Positions 55,576-64,000 of a stretch of 64,000 nucleotides of DNA are shown here, in pieces. The position numbers and the translations under genes were made by a program. The stretch is taken from the NCBI GenBank assembly GCA_035545275.1, contig DASZYT010000021.1, positions 1 to 64,000 on the forward strand, written 5' to 3'. The notes under the pieces were generated by a model that did no database searches, was not told where the DNA came from, and worked only from the letters and a program-made list of their open reading frames with translations. Origin of the DNA: DASZYT01 sp035545275. Its GTDB lineage: Bacteria > Patescibacteriota > Saccharimonadia > Saccharimonadales > UBA4665. Positions within the stretch are counted from its first letter, which is position 1; each line of letters opens with the position of its first letter.

Positions 55576-56292
55576 TTGAAGGAAATTTTTTATAATCCAA
55601 ACCTAGTACGTGGCGCATCATGGGGGCTTATAGCAGTCGTGGGGGGCACGGCCCTAGTAAGTGGCGCTGAGCGTCCTGTCGAGAAGCCCAAGCCAACAGC
55701 CGCTGCCGCAAGCCGTGATATCCATGACGAGAAAGTATTACGTCAGCAAATTGTTAAAGAGAAGCAAAAGGAAGCATCTCGCCAGGCTGAGCGCCTTTCG
55801 GCTACCAGCATACCCTCGCTTTTAGCGGTCACGAAAGAACAAGTGCCTACCGCACCCGACACGCCACCGGCAGCTCCTCGTACACCACCAAAAGTAACCA
55901 CCCATGCCACCTCGCCATCTCCGTCGCCTACTCCCATCGCCGCTTCTCAAGAAATTCCTGCACACCCCGTTCCTGGAGCAGACAATCCAAGCGCCAACGA
56001 GGCTCTCGCGCAACAACTTGCAGCCCAACGATACGGGTGGGTAGGCGAACAATGGGTCTGCCTCGACGCCCTATGGAAACGGGAGTCCCATTATGTGACC
56101 ACTATCGGCAATCCCACGTCAGGTGCATATGGAATTCCCCAAGCATTGCCGGGAGGGAAAATGGCTTCAGCCGGCGCCGACTGGCGCACTAACCCCGAGA
56201 CACAAGAAATCTGGGGCTTGGACTACATTAATGGACGTTACCATGATCCATGTGCGGCAAATGCCCACTCTGTTGCTCATAACTGGTATTAA
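55576..56292 (+). CDS. APF/Rpf-like lytic transglycosylase
   Basis: 238 residues from a TTG start, supported by AAGGAG 8 nt upstream. An N-terminal hydrophobic segment (about 13-30) acts as signal or anchor; a Pro/Thr/Ala-rich linker follows. The C-terminal 90 residues are a lysozyme-like domain, with the catalytic Glu in LWKRESHY and then GIPQALPG and the C-terminal NWY. This domain type is typical of Actinobacteria wall enzymes. Its 3' end lies 2 nt from the convergent uvrB. Confidence 0.88.
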   Translation: MKEIFYNPNLVRGASWGLIAVVGGTALVSGAERPVEKPKPTAAAASRDIHDEKVLRQQIVKEKQKEASRQAERLSATSIPSLLAVTKEQVPTAPDTPPAAPRTPPKVTTHATSPSPSPTPIAASQEIPAHPVPGADNPSANEALAQQLAAQRYGWVGEQWVCLDALWKRESHYVTTIGNPTSGAYGIPQALPGGKMASAGADWRTNPETQEIWGLDYINGRYHDPCAANAHSVAHNWY

Positions 56293-56294
56293 AT

Positions 56295-58259
<1,965 letters not shown>

Positions 58260-58265
58260 CCTTAT

Positions 58266-58271
58266 ATTGTA
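58266..58271 (-). promoter_or_regulatory. -10 box of the uvrB promoter
   Basis: TACAAT, extended form TGCTACAAT, on the minus strand; it ends 6 nt before the ATG. No LexA-type box was recognised. Confidence 0.68.
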
Positions 58272-58288
58272 GCAAGTATGAGCGTACT

Positions 58289-58864
58289 TTACTGGACGGA
58301 CATGATATGCGCAACGGCTTGCTTGAAGTTGTCCATCTGCCCGCTTGCAACGCTAGCCTTGGCACTATCGAACGTAGCCGTGCTGTCAGTTTTAGCCCCA
58401 TCACAGGCTGCCTGAGGATGAACGTAATAGTAGTAATAGGTGCCGATTTTGACCGCATTTGGGTAAAGTGACGTCATAAGCTGACCGTTCATGGCATCCT
58501 TTTGGTCGGCCGTAAAGCGACCGAGTGCGCCGAGTGTCGTCTGGTCGGCAGCACAGTTTGTGCCTTTATAGCTGTCTTTGGAAAGATACACCGTGTCGTT
58601 TTGCTGGTTATACACATAGTAGGCATCTTTTATGTCTGTACTCAGCGGAATTTTCACGCTCCATTCTTTGACGGTTAGATAGCTTGTCTGCGGTGCGACC
58701 GTATCATTTTTGGTCGTCTGCGAAGCTGTGTTTAGCGTCTTGTCGGCGTTTTGCTTGCTGTGCCAGACATACCAGCCAGTGAGGCCAATGATGGCCAGGA
58801 TAATAATGATGAGAATAGTTTCGACGGCCGCGAAGCCGTGCTCACTAGAAGAAGTGCGTTTCAT
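58289..58864 (-). CDS. Type IV pilin-like protein
   Basis: 191 residues from [10 protein letters not shown], with AAAGGG 7 nt upstream. The prepilin peptidase site is G/F in [20 protein letters not shown], with the expected Glu at position +5 of the mature chain and a hydrophobic helix. The C-terminal domain is Tyr-rich with two cysteines ([16 protein letters not shown]), likely a disulfide. It is a structural pilin or pseudopilin working with the pilus ATPase at 43062-44669. Confidence 0.9.
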   Translation of the reverse strand: MKRTSSSEHGFAAVETILIIIILAIIGLTGWYVWHSKQNADKTLNTASQTTKNDTVAPQTSYLTVKEWSVKIPLSTDIKDAYYVYNQQNDTVYLSKDSYKGTNCAADQTTLGALGRFTADQKDAMNGQLMTSLYPNAVKIGTYYYYYVHPQAACDGAKTDSTATFDSAKASVASGQMDNFKQAVAHIMSVQ

Positions 58865-58929
58865 GTGGTGCCCTTTCGTTACGCTTGCTTTACGTATACT
58901 TAAGCGCATTTTTCCGGTGCGCACAACTA

Positions 58930-59496
58930 TTATTTATACAAATTGCGGTACTTGGCATGCTCGGTATCGAGATATTTGGTGAGCTCACCTATGAGTTTGT
59001 CGGCAGAGTCTTCAAACACCACGGCCGCCTCAGAACGAATGGGACGAGCCAGGCCCATGATGGTTTGGATTTCTTCGCTGATGCCGCCAGCACCCTGCAA
59101 AAAGCCGATGGGCTTTTCGGCCTCCATGGCAATGGTGAACTCGTGCAGTGTACCCAACCGGCCGCCAATGCTCACCACCGCATCGCTGGACACAATCAGC
59201 AGCGTGTCCCGGCCGACATAGTGCAAGCCGCTATATAAAATGGTGTCGTATGCTTCGGTGGGCAGGCGATATTTCATGACATGTTCAATTTTGCTGCTGG
59301 CCGGGCTAATGCCTACGCTCATCGTGCCGCCCGCGGCTTTGTAGGCCTCGGCGGCATAGTTAGGCAAGCCAATGGTGGCGCCCGTCATCAAGCTGTGACC
59401 GGCTTTGGCGATGGCCTCGCCCAGTTGAGCGGCCAGCATTTTTCCCTCTTCTACGCTTTCGCCTCGTGCGGCCCCAGATACACAAATTTGATACAT
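58930..59496 (-). CDS. SLOG/LOG-like Rossmann-fold protein
   Basis: 188 residues from MYQICVSGAARGES, with GAGGAG 5 nt upstream. The Rossmann core with GATIGLPNYAAEAY and the GGRLGTLHEFTIAME motif is typical of the TIGR00725/LOG-type SLOG family, which binds nucleotides or nucleotide-derived ligands. Substrate unknown; cytokinin-type phosphoribohydrolase activity cannot be claimed. It follows the 409-residue orphan gene by 18 nt, so the two are probably co-transcribed. Confidence 0.82.
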   Translation of the reverse strand: MYQICVSGAARGESVEEGKMLAAQLGEAIAKAGHSLMTGATIGLPNYAAEAYKAAGGTMSVGISPASSKIEHVMKYRLPTEAYDTILYSGLHYVGRDTLLIVSSDAVVSIGGRLGTLHEFTIAMEAEKPIGFLQGAGGISEEIQTIMGLARPIRSEAAVVFEDSADKLIGELTKYLDTEHAKYRNLYK

Positions 59497-59514
59497 TCCC
59501 ACTCCTCTTGATGT

Positions 59515-60744
59515 TTAGATTAATGCCGGTTCTAATTCTGTTTGTAATTCGCCTAGTACCGCTTGTTCCACATTGTCGTGCTTGAAATACCGCAACAATA
59601 GCTCGTGCCACAGATTGTGATGCATGTGATGAACGATACGGCGCGTAAACGGCAGCTCGTTACAGTACCCCAGTGCCACATCCAGGATGTTCATGGACAC
59701 AGCGTGCCCTTCGTGCAGCAGCCCCAAGTGAGATGTGCCATGCCAAAACTCCAGGCTGGGCTCAATGTGGGCCAACACCTTTTCGACAGAATGCCACGAC
59801 AAGTCGGCTGGCTGGATATGCGGCTCGAACACATCGGCTCGAAAGGCGTCGGCGACCCGCGCGTAATAGCGCTGCACCAGCTGCCACGGCACTGCCCTAT
59901 CCAGCATACGCGCCGCCAGATATGGTTCATGCATAGCTACCGCGCGCACCACTTCGCCAAAATCGGGCTTTACCTGACACAGTTTCAGATAGGTACTGCT
60001 GGCGCGAATTTCGTTCATGGCCTCCACGCTGAGGCCGGCCATGGTTATAGTCGCCCCTACCGGACGATCCGGCAACGGCAGGAGGACAATAGCCCCCAGC
60101 TCGTCCAGACTCACGATATTGTGGCGCTTCTGCGGAATAACTTTTTCGGCCAAGTCGTGCCAGCGCTTGGACGAGGGGCTGATAATGGCTACGTCTCTCG
60201 TTTCAAAGTCGGTGGCTTGAAGCTTTTTGTACTGGTCCAGCATGCTGCGCTGCCAGGTAACGCCCTCTAGCAAATGCGCTGCCGCAAACAATGCCGCCGG
60301 CGCCTCGTGTTTGAGCATGGAATCAAGCGAACGATAGCCCAGCATCTTTTGGGTGCGCTTGGGTGCTACCTTTTTCAGTAAGCGTTTGGCCACAGTACCC
60401 TTGAGCGCAAAGCACTGCTTGTTAAGTGGCAAGCGGTTCAAAACATGCGCGATGTGGCTTACCAAATCTTCGTCGGCCTTGCCATGAGACAATTTGAGCA
60501 GTGCTACCATGAGCCGCTTGTCGTCTTCTTTTATCTTCGTGAGCAGTGCTTGGTAGAGCTCCGGGCCAGTCGTATCGTGCGGGTCCAGGCCCAGCTCGCG
60601 CAGCTTGGCTTGCACACCGTGCATTACCTCTGTGCTTATGCGTACGTCGTGGCTCGGCCGACCGCTCATCCGCTCCAAGTCAGCCACGCCCCTTCGGAAG
60701 GCAAATTCATTGACCCCAAGCAGTTCCGACAGCATTTTTGTCAT
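59515..60744 (-). CDS. Uncharacterised 409-residue protein
   Basis: Not recognised. Soluble and rich in Leu/Ala/His helices; no signal peptide or membrane segment. The N-terminal 100 residues are helical (ELGLDPHDTTGPELYQALL). The middle region has short hydrophobic strands (DVAIISPSS, AIVLLPLPDRP), suggesting a mixed alpha/beta core. The C-terminus is His-rich (TRRIVHHMHHNLWHELLLRY). A TGCTAAGAT extended -10 ends 9 nt before the ATG, a near-leaderless start. It is followed by the SLOG gene. Confidence 0.72.
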   Translation of the reverse strand: MTKMLSELLGVNEFAFRRGVADLERMSGRPSHDVRISTEVMHGVQAKLRELGLDPHDTTGPELYQALLTKIKEDDKRLMVALLKLSHGKADEDLVSHIAHVLNRLPLNKQCFALKGTVAKRLLKKVAPKRTQKMLGYRSLDSMLKHEAPAALFAAAHLLEGVTWQRSMLDQYKKLQATDFETRDVAIISPSSKRWHDLAEKVIPQKRHNIVSLDELGAIVLLPLPDRPVGATITMAGLSVEAMNEIRASSTYLKLCQVKPDFGEVVRAVAMHEPYLAARMLDRAVPWQLVQRYYARVADAFRADVFEPHIQPADLSWHSVEKVLAHIEPSLEFWHGTSHLGLLHEGHAVSMNILDVALGYCNELPFTRRIVHHMHHNLWHELLLRYFKHDNVEQAVLGELQTELEPALI

Positions 60745-60821
60745 CTTACACCCATCTTAGCACAAGCGTAATATAGGCACCAACTATCATCCTGGGGCGT
60801 CATAAAATTCCTGTGTGTTCG

Positions 60822-60866
60822 AAAGCGGAGTTAAAGCGGAGTTAACTCGGATTTAACTCCGCTTTT
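60822..60866 (-). terminator. Terminator hairpin with duplicated arm after the sugar kinase gene
   Basis: AAAGCGGAGTTAA (60833-60845) pairs with TTAACTCCGCTTT (60853-60865), a perfect 13-bp stem. An extra copy of AAAGCGGAGTT (60822-60832) lies directly next to it, so two stems can compete. The T-run is weak on the minus strand. Confidence 0.65.
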
Positions 60867-60902
60867 GATAAGAATCTAGCCTCGAATCAACAGGTATGGC
60901 AG

Positions 60903-61907
60903 CTAGAAGCGCTCTGGTTTATACCACGATGGAGCCTGCGACAGGAAGTGCTCCATTTCTTTCTCTGTCACCAGTCCGGCCTGAGCCCCCACCTTTTGGC
61001 AGACGCTCATGGAGTTGATGGGTGCCCACTGCAGCGCACCTTCAATGGTGTTGCCCTTGATAAGGGCCGCCACAAATGTGCTGGCAAAGGCGTCCCCTGC
61101 ACCCGTGCGGTCAACCGGCGGGGCTGGGTCTGGGTACAGTGGCATCTTGAAGCGATTTTGCCCGTCGGACGCATACGCACCGGCTGGCCCATCGGTAACC
61201 ACGACAATCTTGGGTCCCAGCGCATGCAGCTTGTCGATAAGGTCATGCACATCTTCGTGGTTGCCACCGCCCACGGTTACCGCTTCTTCGCGGTTCAATA
61301 TGAGTACTTCGCTGCGCTGATAAATGCGCTTGAGCCGCTCCGCGCCCGCTTCCATCTGGAATGTACCAGGCTGGAAGGCCATTTTGACATCTGGGTTGGC
61401 ATCGAGCCAGTCGCTCACCTGGTCGTGATACGGGATAGCGTGTTCGCTGATAGAGCTAAAGTACACCCATTTTGGTATTTCCGAGGACTTAAAGCTGGGC
61501 CAGTGGTAGTCGTACTCTTCGTGCTTAATGAGGATGGTGCGCTCGGCCTGGTATCGCAGCACGAAGTGGTAGTTGCTCTTTTTGTCGGGGTTTACGCGCA
61601 CAAAACGGTGGTCAACGCCCTCTTTTTGCAGTACCGCTATCATATCGCGACCTTCTTGGTCGCCGCCCACATTGGTGGCAAAGCTGCTGCCTAAGCCCAG
61701 TCGGGCAAAGGCCACAGCGGCGTTGCTGGCGTTGCCAACCGCCTGTATTACCTCGTGATGGTCATAGGGTATCTTGGTGCCGAAAGGGACAGCCAGCCAT
61801 GTACTGCCGTCATTACCGTGTTCAACTTTTTCTTCCTTTTCGAGTAAATCTATAAAATCATCCGTGACGATATCACCGATACTCAGTACGTCTGTCTGTT
61901 GTGCCAT
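60903..61907 (-). CDS. PfkB family carbohydrate kinase
   Basis: 334 residues. The PfkB C-terminal signature DRTGAGDAFASTFVAAL gives the catalytic Asp and anion hole; the N-terminal part has the substrate-binding IGDIVTDDFIDLL and GNASNAAVAFARLGLG. It phosphorylates a sugar or nucleoside; the substrate cannot be told. It starts 11 nt after a small coiled-coil gene and ends at the duplicated-arm hairpin. AAGGGGT precedes the ATG. Confidence 0.92.
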   Translation of the reverse strand: MAQQTDVLSIGDIVTDDFIDLLEKEEKVEHGNDGSTWLAVPFGTKIPYDHHEVIQAVGNASNAAVAFARLGLGSSFATNVGGDQEGRDMIAVLQKEGVDHRFVRVNPDKKSNYHFVLRYQAERTILIKHEEYDYHWPSFKSSEIPKWVYFSSISEHAIPYHDQVSDWLDANPDVKMAFQPGTFQMEAGAERLKRIYQRSEVLILNREEAVTVGGGNHEDVHDLIDKLHALGPKIVVVTDGPAGAYASDGQNRFKMPLYPDPAPPVDRTGAGDAFASTFVAALIKGNTIEGALQWAPINSMSVCQKVGAQAGLVTEKEMEHFLSQAPSWYKPERF

Positions 61908-61918
61908 GGTCCCACCCC

Positions 61919-62161
61919 TTATGAAATGTTATCTAGTTTCTTTATCTGATCTTCTGCCGTCTGGCTTACGCGGTCGACTTTATTGATGCCCTCTACGGCT
62001 TTTTCAGCGGTTTTGTCCATCTTTTTGATACCGTCCTCGGCCTTGTCCAGGCTCGACTGCAACGCCCCTTCTACCTTGTCGAGGGCTCGGTTCATCCTGT
62101 TTTCAAACGAATCGTCTGAGTTTTCATCGAGCAGTGCGCTGAGCGCTCCGAAAATTCCCAT
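61919..62161 (-). CDS. Small coiled-coil protein
   Basis: 80 residues from MGIFGALSALLDENSDD. After a short start the whole chain is a charged heptad-like helix with repeated VDK/AED/KMDK units (ALDKVEGALQSSLDKAEDGI). No membrane segment. An upstream ATG at 62197 is less likely. It precedes the PfkB kinase, with no gap for a promoter. Function unknown. Confidence 0.6.
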   Translation of the reverse strand: MGIFGALSALLDENSDDSFENRMNRALDKVEGALQSSLDKAEDGIKKMDKTAEKAVEGINKVDRVSQTAEDQIKKLDNIS

Positions 62162-62229
62162 GTCTTTAGTGTGCCATAAACCGTAAGCGTATTGCAAATC
62201 AATAATTTTACTTATTAATGTTTTTAGTA

Positions 62230-62235
62230 TATAAC
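62230..62235 (+). promoter_or_regulatory. -10 box of the gene at 62244 (leaderless)
   Basis: TATAAC on the plus strand, ending 8 nt before the ATG. No Shine-Dalgarno is present. Confidence 0.5.
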
Positions 62236-62243
62236 TATCCCTA

Positions 62244-63032
62244 ATGACTGTAGAGCGTTATAAAGGTGATGCACCGCTGGAGCGGCCAGAAGACCTCGGC
62301 CGGCTAGTGGCTTTGGGCGGATTTGTGGTGGCAGCGCCATTATTAGCTGATCCTGTAGGCATACTACGTGGCACTATTGAGGATGCCTACACGTTCTACA
62401 TAGAGACAGGCATGGAACGCTGGGCAAATGGGGACGAAATAACCGACAAAGAACGGGCCGATATCAGTGCGGGCAATCTATTGCTTCAACTCCCTGACAT
62501 ACTTATTTATCGCCAATCCCAGCGCGATTTAGCACAGCAGACTATTGAGAAAAACGAGGATAATCCTTGGCTTGGCCCCACCCTTGCAACCCTGGAACGT
62601 GTCGGGTTGATAGAGCCAGAAACAAATCGGGTACCACCAGACTTTCGACAGTTTGGCGCCCTTCTCGATGCTATTATGCAGTCATGCCAAGCTCAGAAGC
62701 GCGGAGACCGGCAGCCCTTACGTACCGCATTCCAGTGGGCGCCGCATGAAGCTATGTTTAGGAAAGCGCTCCGACAGACATTTCGAGAAATCATCTCAGT
62801 AGCTTCGGAGGTACAAGACGACATGCAACCCGAGGCTGAACTTTCCGATGAATGGCGCCACACGGACAGTCCTGTTACGAGGCGTTCCTCGGAGGAACAG
62901 AGCTACATTGTATGGAGCAACTGGTCTCAAACGTCCATATACGGAGCCCTACACCAGACAAATGGCGGCCAATATCTAAACCGGCTGCTGCTTGACATTG
63001 AGAAGGTGAGCGAAAAACTTAGCTCATGCTAG
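62244..63032 (+). CDS. Uncharacterised 262-residue protein
   Basis: Not recognised. A mildly hydrophobic stretch near the N-terminus (LVALGGFVVAAPLLADPV) may touch the membrane but is not a clear helix. The rest is helical and soluble (DLAQQTIEKNEDNPWLGPTL, FREIISVASEVQDD), with a Trp-rich patch (WSNWSQTSIYGALHQ) near the C-terminus. It stands alone on the plus strand and its last 4 nt overlap the convergent fba gene. Confidence 0.68.
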   Translation: MTVERYKGDAPLERPEDLGRLVALGGFVVAAPLLADPVGILRGTIEDAYTFYIETGMERWANGDEITDKERADISAGNLLLQLPDILIYRQSQRDLAQQTIEKNEDNPWLGPTLATLERVGLIEPETNRVPPDFRQFGALLDAIMQSCQAQKRGDRQPLRTAFQWAPHEAMFRKALRQTFREIISVASEVQDDMQPEAELSDEWRHTDSPVTRRSSEEQSYIVWSNWSQTSIYGALHQTNGGQYLNRLLLDIEKVSEKLSSC

Positions 63033-63943
63033 GGGCGGGCTTTGCCGCCACCGTTAAAGTCGGCCAATTTGCTCTCCACCACCGCTTGTACGGCATCCAC
63101 GACTTCGCCGCTGATAAGCTTGGCCACGGAGTATTCGTCTGGATTGTCTTTGAGCACCTTTTCGAGCGTAGTGCGGTAGGCGTAGCGCATATCGCTGTTG
63201 ATGTTCACCTTGGTAACGCCGATTTTTACCGCATCGACAAAGTAATGCCCCGGTGTGCCGCTACCGCCGTGCAGGCTGATGTTGCAGGGAATGGCATCAC
63301 GGATACGCTGCAGCAGTTCCAGGTCGAGCTTTTTTGGCACCGGATATTTGCCGTGCAGGTTGCCGATGGCGGCCGCAAAGGTGTCGATGCCGGTGGCTTC
63401 CACGAAGGCCCTGGCGCCCTCGGGCGTACTAAATGTCTTTTTGATCTCTTCGTAGTCAATCTTTTCGATGTGCAGGTTGGATGAGCCGCCGAAGTAGTGC
63501 GGCTCCGCTTCCACCAATGCCCCCGTAAACTTCGCATATGCCACTACTTCGCGAGTAGCAGCGATGATTTCTTCGTCAGTGGCGTCATGTTTTGCTTGGC
63601 TTAGGTCGATGTGGATGAACTCAAAGCCAGCCTCGATGCCAGCCTTGGCAGCCTCCACGCTCGGGCTATGGTCGAGGTTGACGTATATCTCGATGCCGTA
63701 CTGGCGTTTAAAGTTGTCGACCATGTCGCGCACGTTGTCGAGGCCGATGTCCTCGACTTCGCCATGGCTGACTTCCACCAGCACCGGCGCGTTGTGCTTT
63801 TGCGCCGCCCGGGCGACCGCTTTCAACGTCTGCTCATCGTCCAGGTTGAAAGCACCAAATGCCCAGTGCTCCTCACGCGCCCGCTGCATCGCAGCTCGAG
63901 CTTTTTGGCAGTTGTCTCTGATTTGCATAAGTGAAAGTGGCAT
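63029..63943 (-). CDS. fba: Class II fructose-bisphosphate aldolase family protein
   Basis: 304 residues. The zinc ligands are seen in NLDHSPS, in GNLHGKYP and in SLHGGSGT, and the phosphate-binding NINSDMRYAY follows. It cleaves fructose-1,6-bisphosphate, or a related ketose phosphate such as tagatose bisphosphate; the two cannot be separated by eye. An AGGAG site lies 6 nt upstream. Confidence 0.9.
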   Translation of the reverse strand: MPLSLMQIRDNCQKARAAMQRAREEHWAFGAFNLDDEQTLKAVARAAQKHNAPVLVEVSHGEVEDIGLDNVRDMVDNFKRQYGIEIYVNLDHSPSVEAAKAGIEAGFEFIHIDLSQAKHDATDEEIIAATREVVAYAKFTGALVEAEPHYFGGSSNLHIEKIDYEEIKKTFSTPEGARAFVEATGIDTFAAAIGNLHGKYPVPKKLDLELLQRIRDAIPCNISLHGGSGTPGHYFVDAVKIGVTKVNINSDMRYAYRTTLEKVLKDNPDEYSVAKLISGEVVDAVQAVVESKLADFNGGGKARP

Positions 63944-63951
63944 AGTATCTC

Positions 63952-64000
63952 CTACTTTTTATCTACGATGTGATGAGCCGCCAGCTGGATGTGCTTAGCA
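63952..64000 (-). CDS. C-terminal end of an upstream gene
   Basis: The last 15 codons of a frame ending AKHIQLAAHHIVDKK and a TAG stop that overlaps the fba ribosome-binding site. The gene continues beyond the right edge. Too short to identify; it may be part of the same operon as fba. Confidence 0.4.
   Translation of the reverse strand, partial: AKHIQLAAHHIVDKK

Overview
The window looks like a chromosome segment of a Candidate Phyla Radiation bacterium, most probably Candidatus Saccharibacteria (TM7). This is inferred from content, not from a database search. The genome style is compact, with many 1-4 nt gene overlaps. UGA is used as a stop. There is a Gram-positive type lipid II amidation pair (MurT/GatD), a type IV pilus ATPase and pilin, actinobacterial-flavoured proteins (a WhiB-like protein and an APF-type transglycosylase), and many orphan genes between housekeeping genes. 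No CRISPR array, insertion sequence or prophage was seen.

Layout. Positions 1-4.4 kb hold the start of the S10 operon (rplC-rplD-rplW-rplB-rpsS-rplV, minus strand). Its usual first gene, rpsJ, is split off by two envelope-protein genes and a terminator. Positions 4.4-17.4 kb hold tuf, fusA, rpsG, rpsL, rpoC and rpoB, with a small uncharacterised gene at every junction of the rpsL-rpsG-fusA-tuf-rpsJ block. Positions 17.7-20.5 kb hold clpP (under a perfect CIRCE operator), a small gene, tig and a membrane protein. Positions 20.5-27.8 kb hold hisS, tRNA-Leu, gatD-murT, rsmD, recG and tyrS. Positions 27.9-36.7 kb hold a class A PBP, radA, a secreted HExxH protein and clpC (second CIRCE).

Positions 36.8-41.9 kb hold nusA (with a terminator-like hairpin in its leader), an M1 aminopeptidase, yraN and rnhB. 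Positions 42-50 kb hold rplS, the WhiB-like gene, a pilus ATPase, a TrmH-type methyltransferase, a CAP-domain protein and dnaE. Positions 50-55.3 kb hold a YtxH pair, galU and a tightly overlapping gatC-gatA-X-gatB cluster in which X is a membrane-anchored HEPN-like protein. Positions 55.6-64 kb hold a transglycosylase, uvrB, a pilin, a SLOG protein, orphan genes, a PfkB kinase and fructose-bisphosphate aldolase.

Three patterns cut across genes. (1) Many first genes have a -10 box ending only 6-8 nt before the start codon, which points to leaderless mRNAs. (2) Zinc-ribbon cysteines are missing from RpoC (both sites), MurT and the pilus ATPase, while RadA keeps its zinc finger and exported proteins carry paired cysteines. 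(3) Plus-strand genes run into minus-strand neighbours with 3' ends from 4 nt apart to 11 nt overlapping and no terminators between them.
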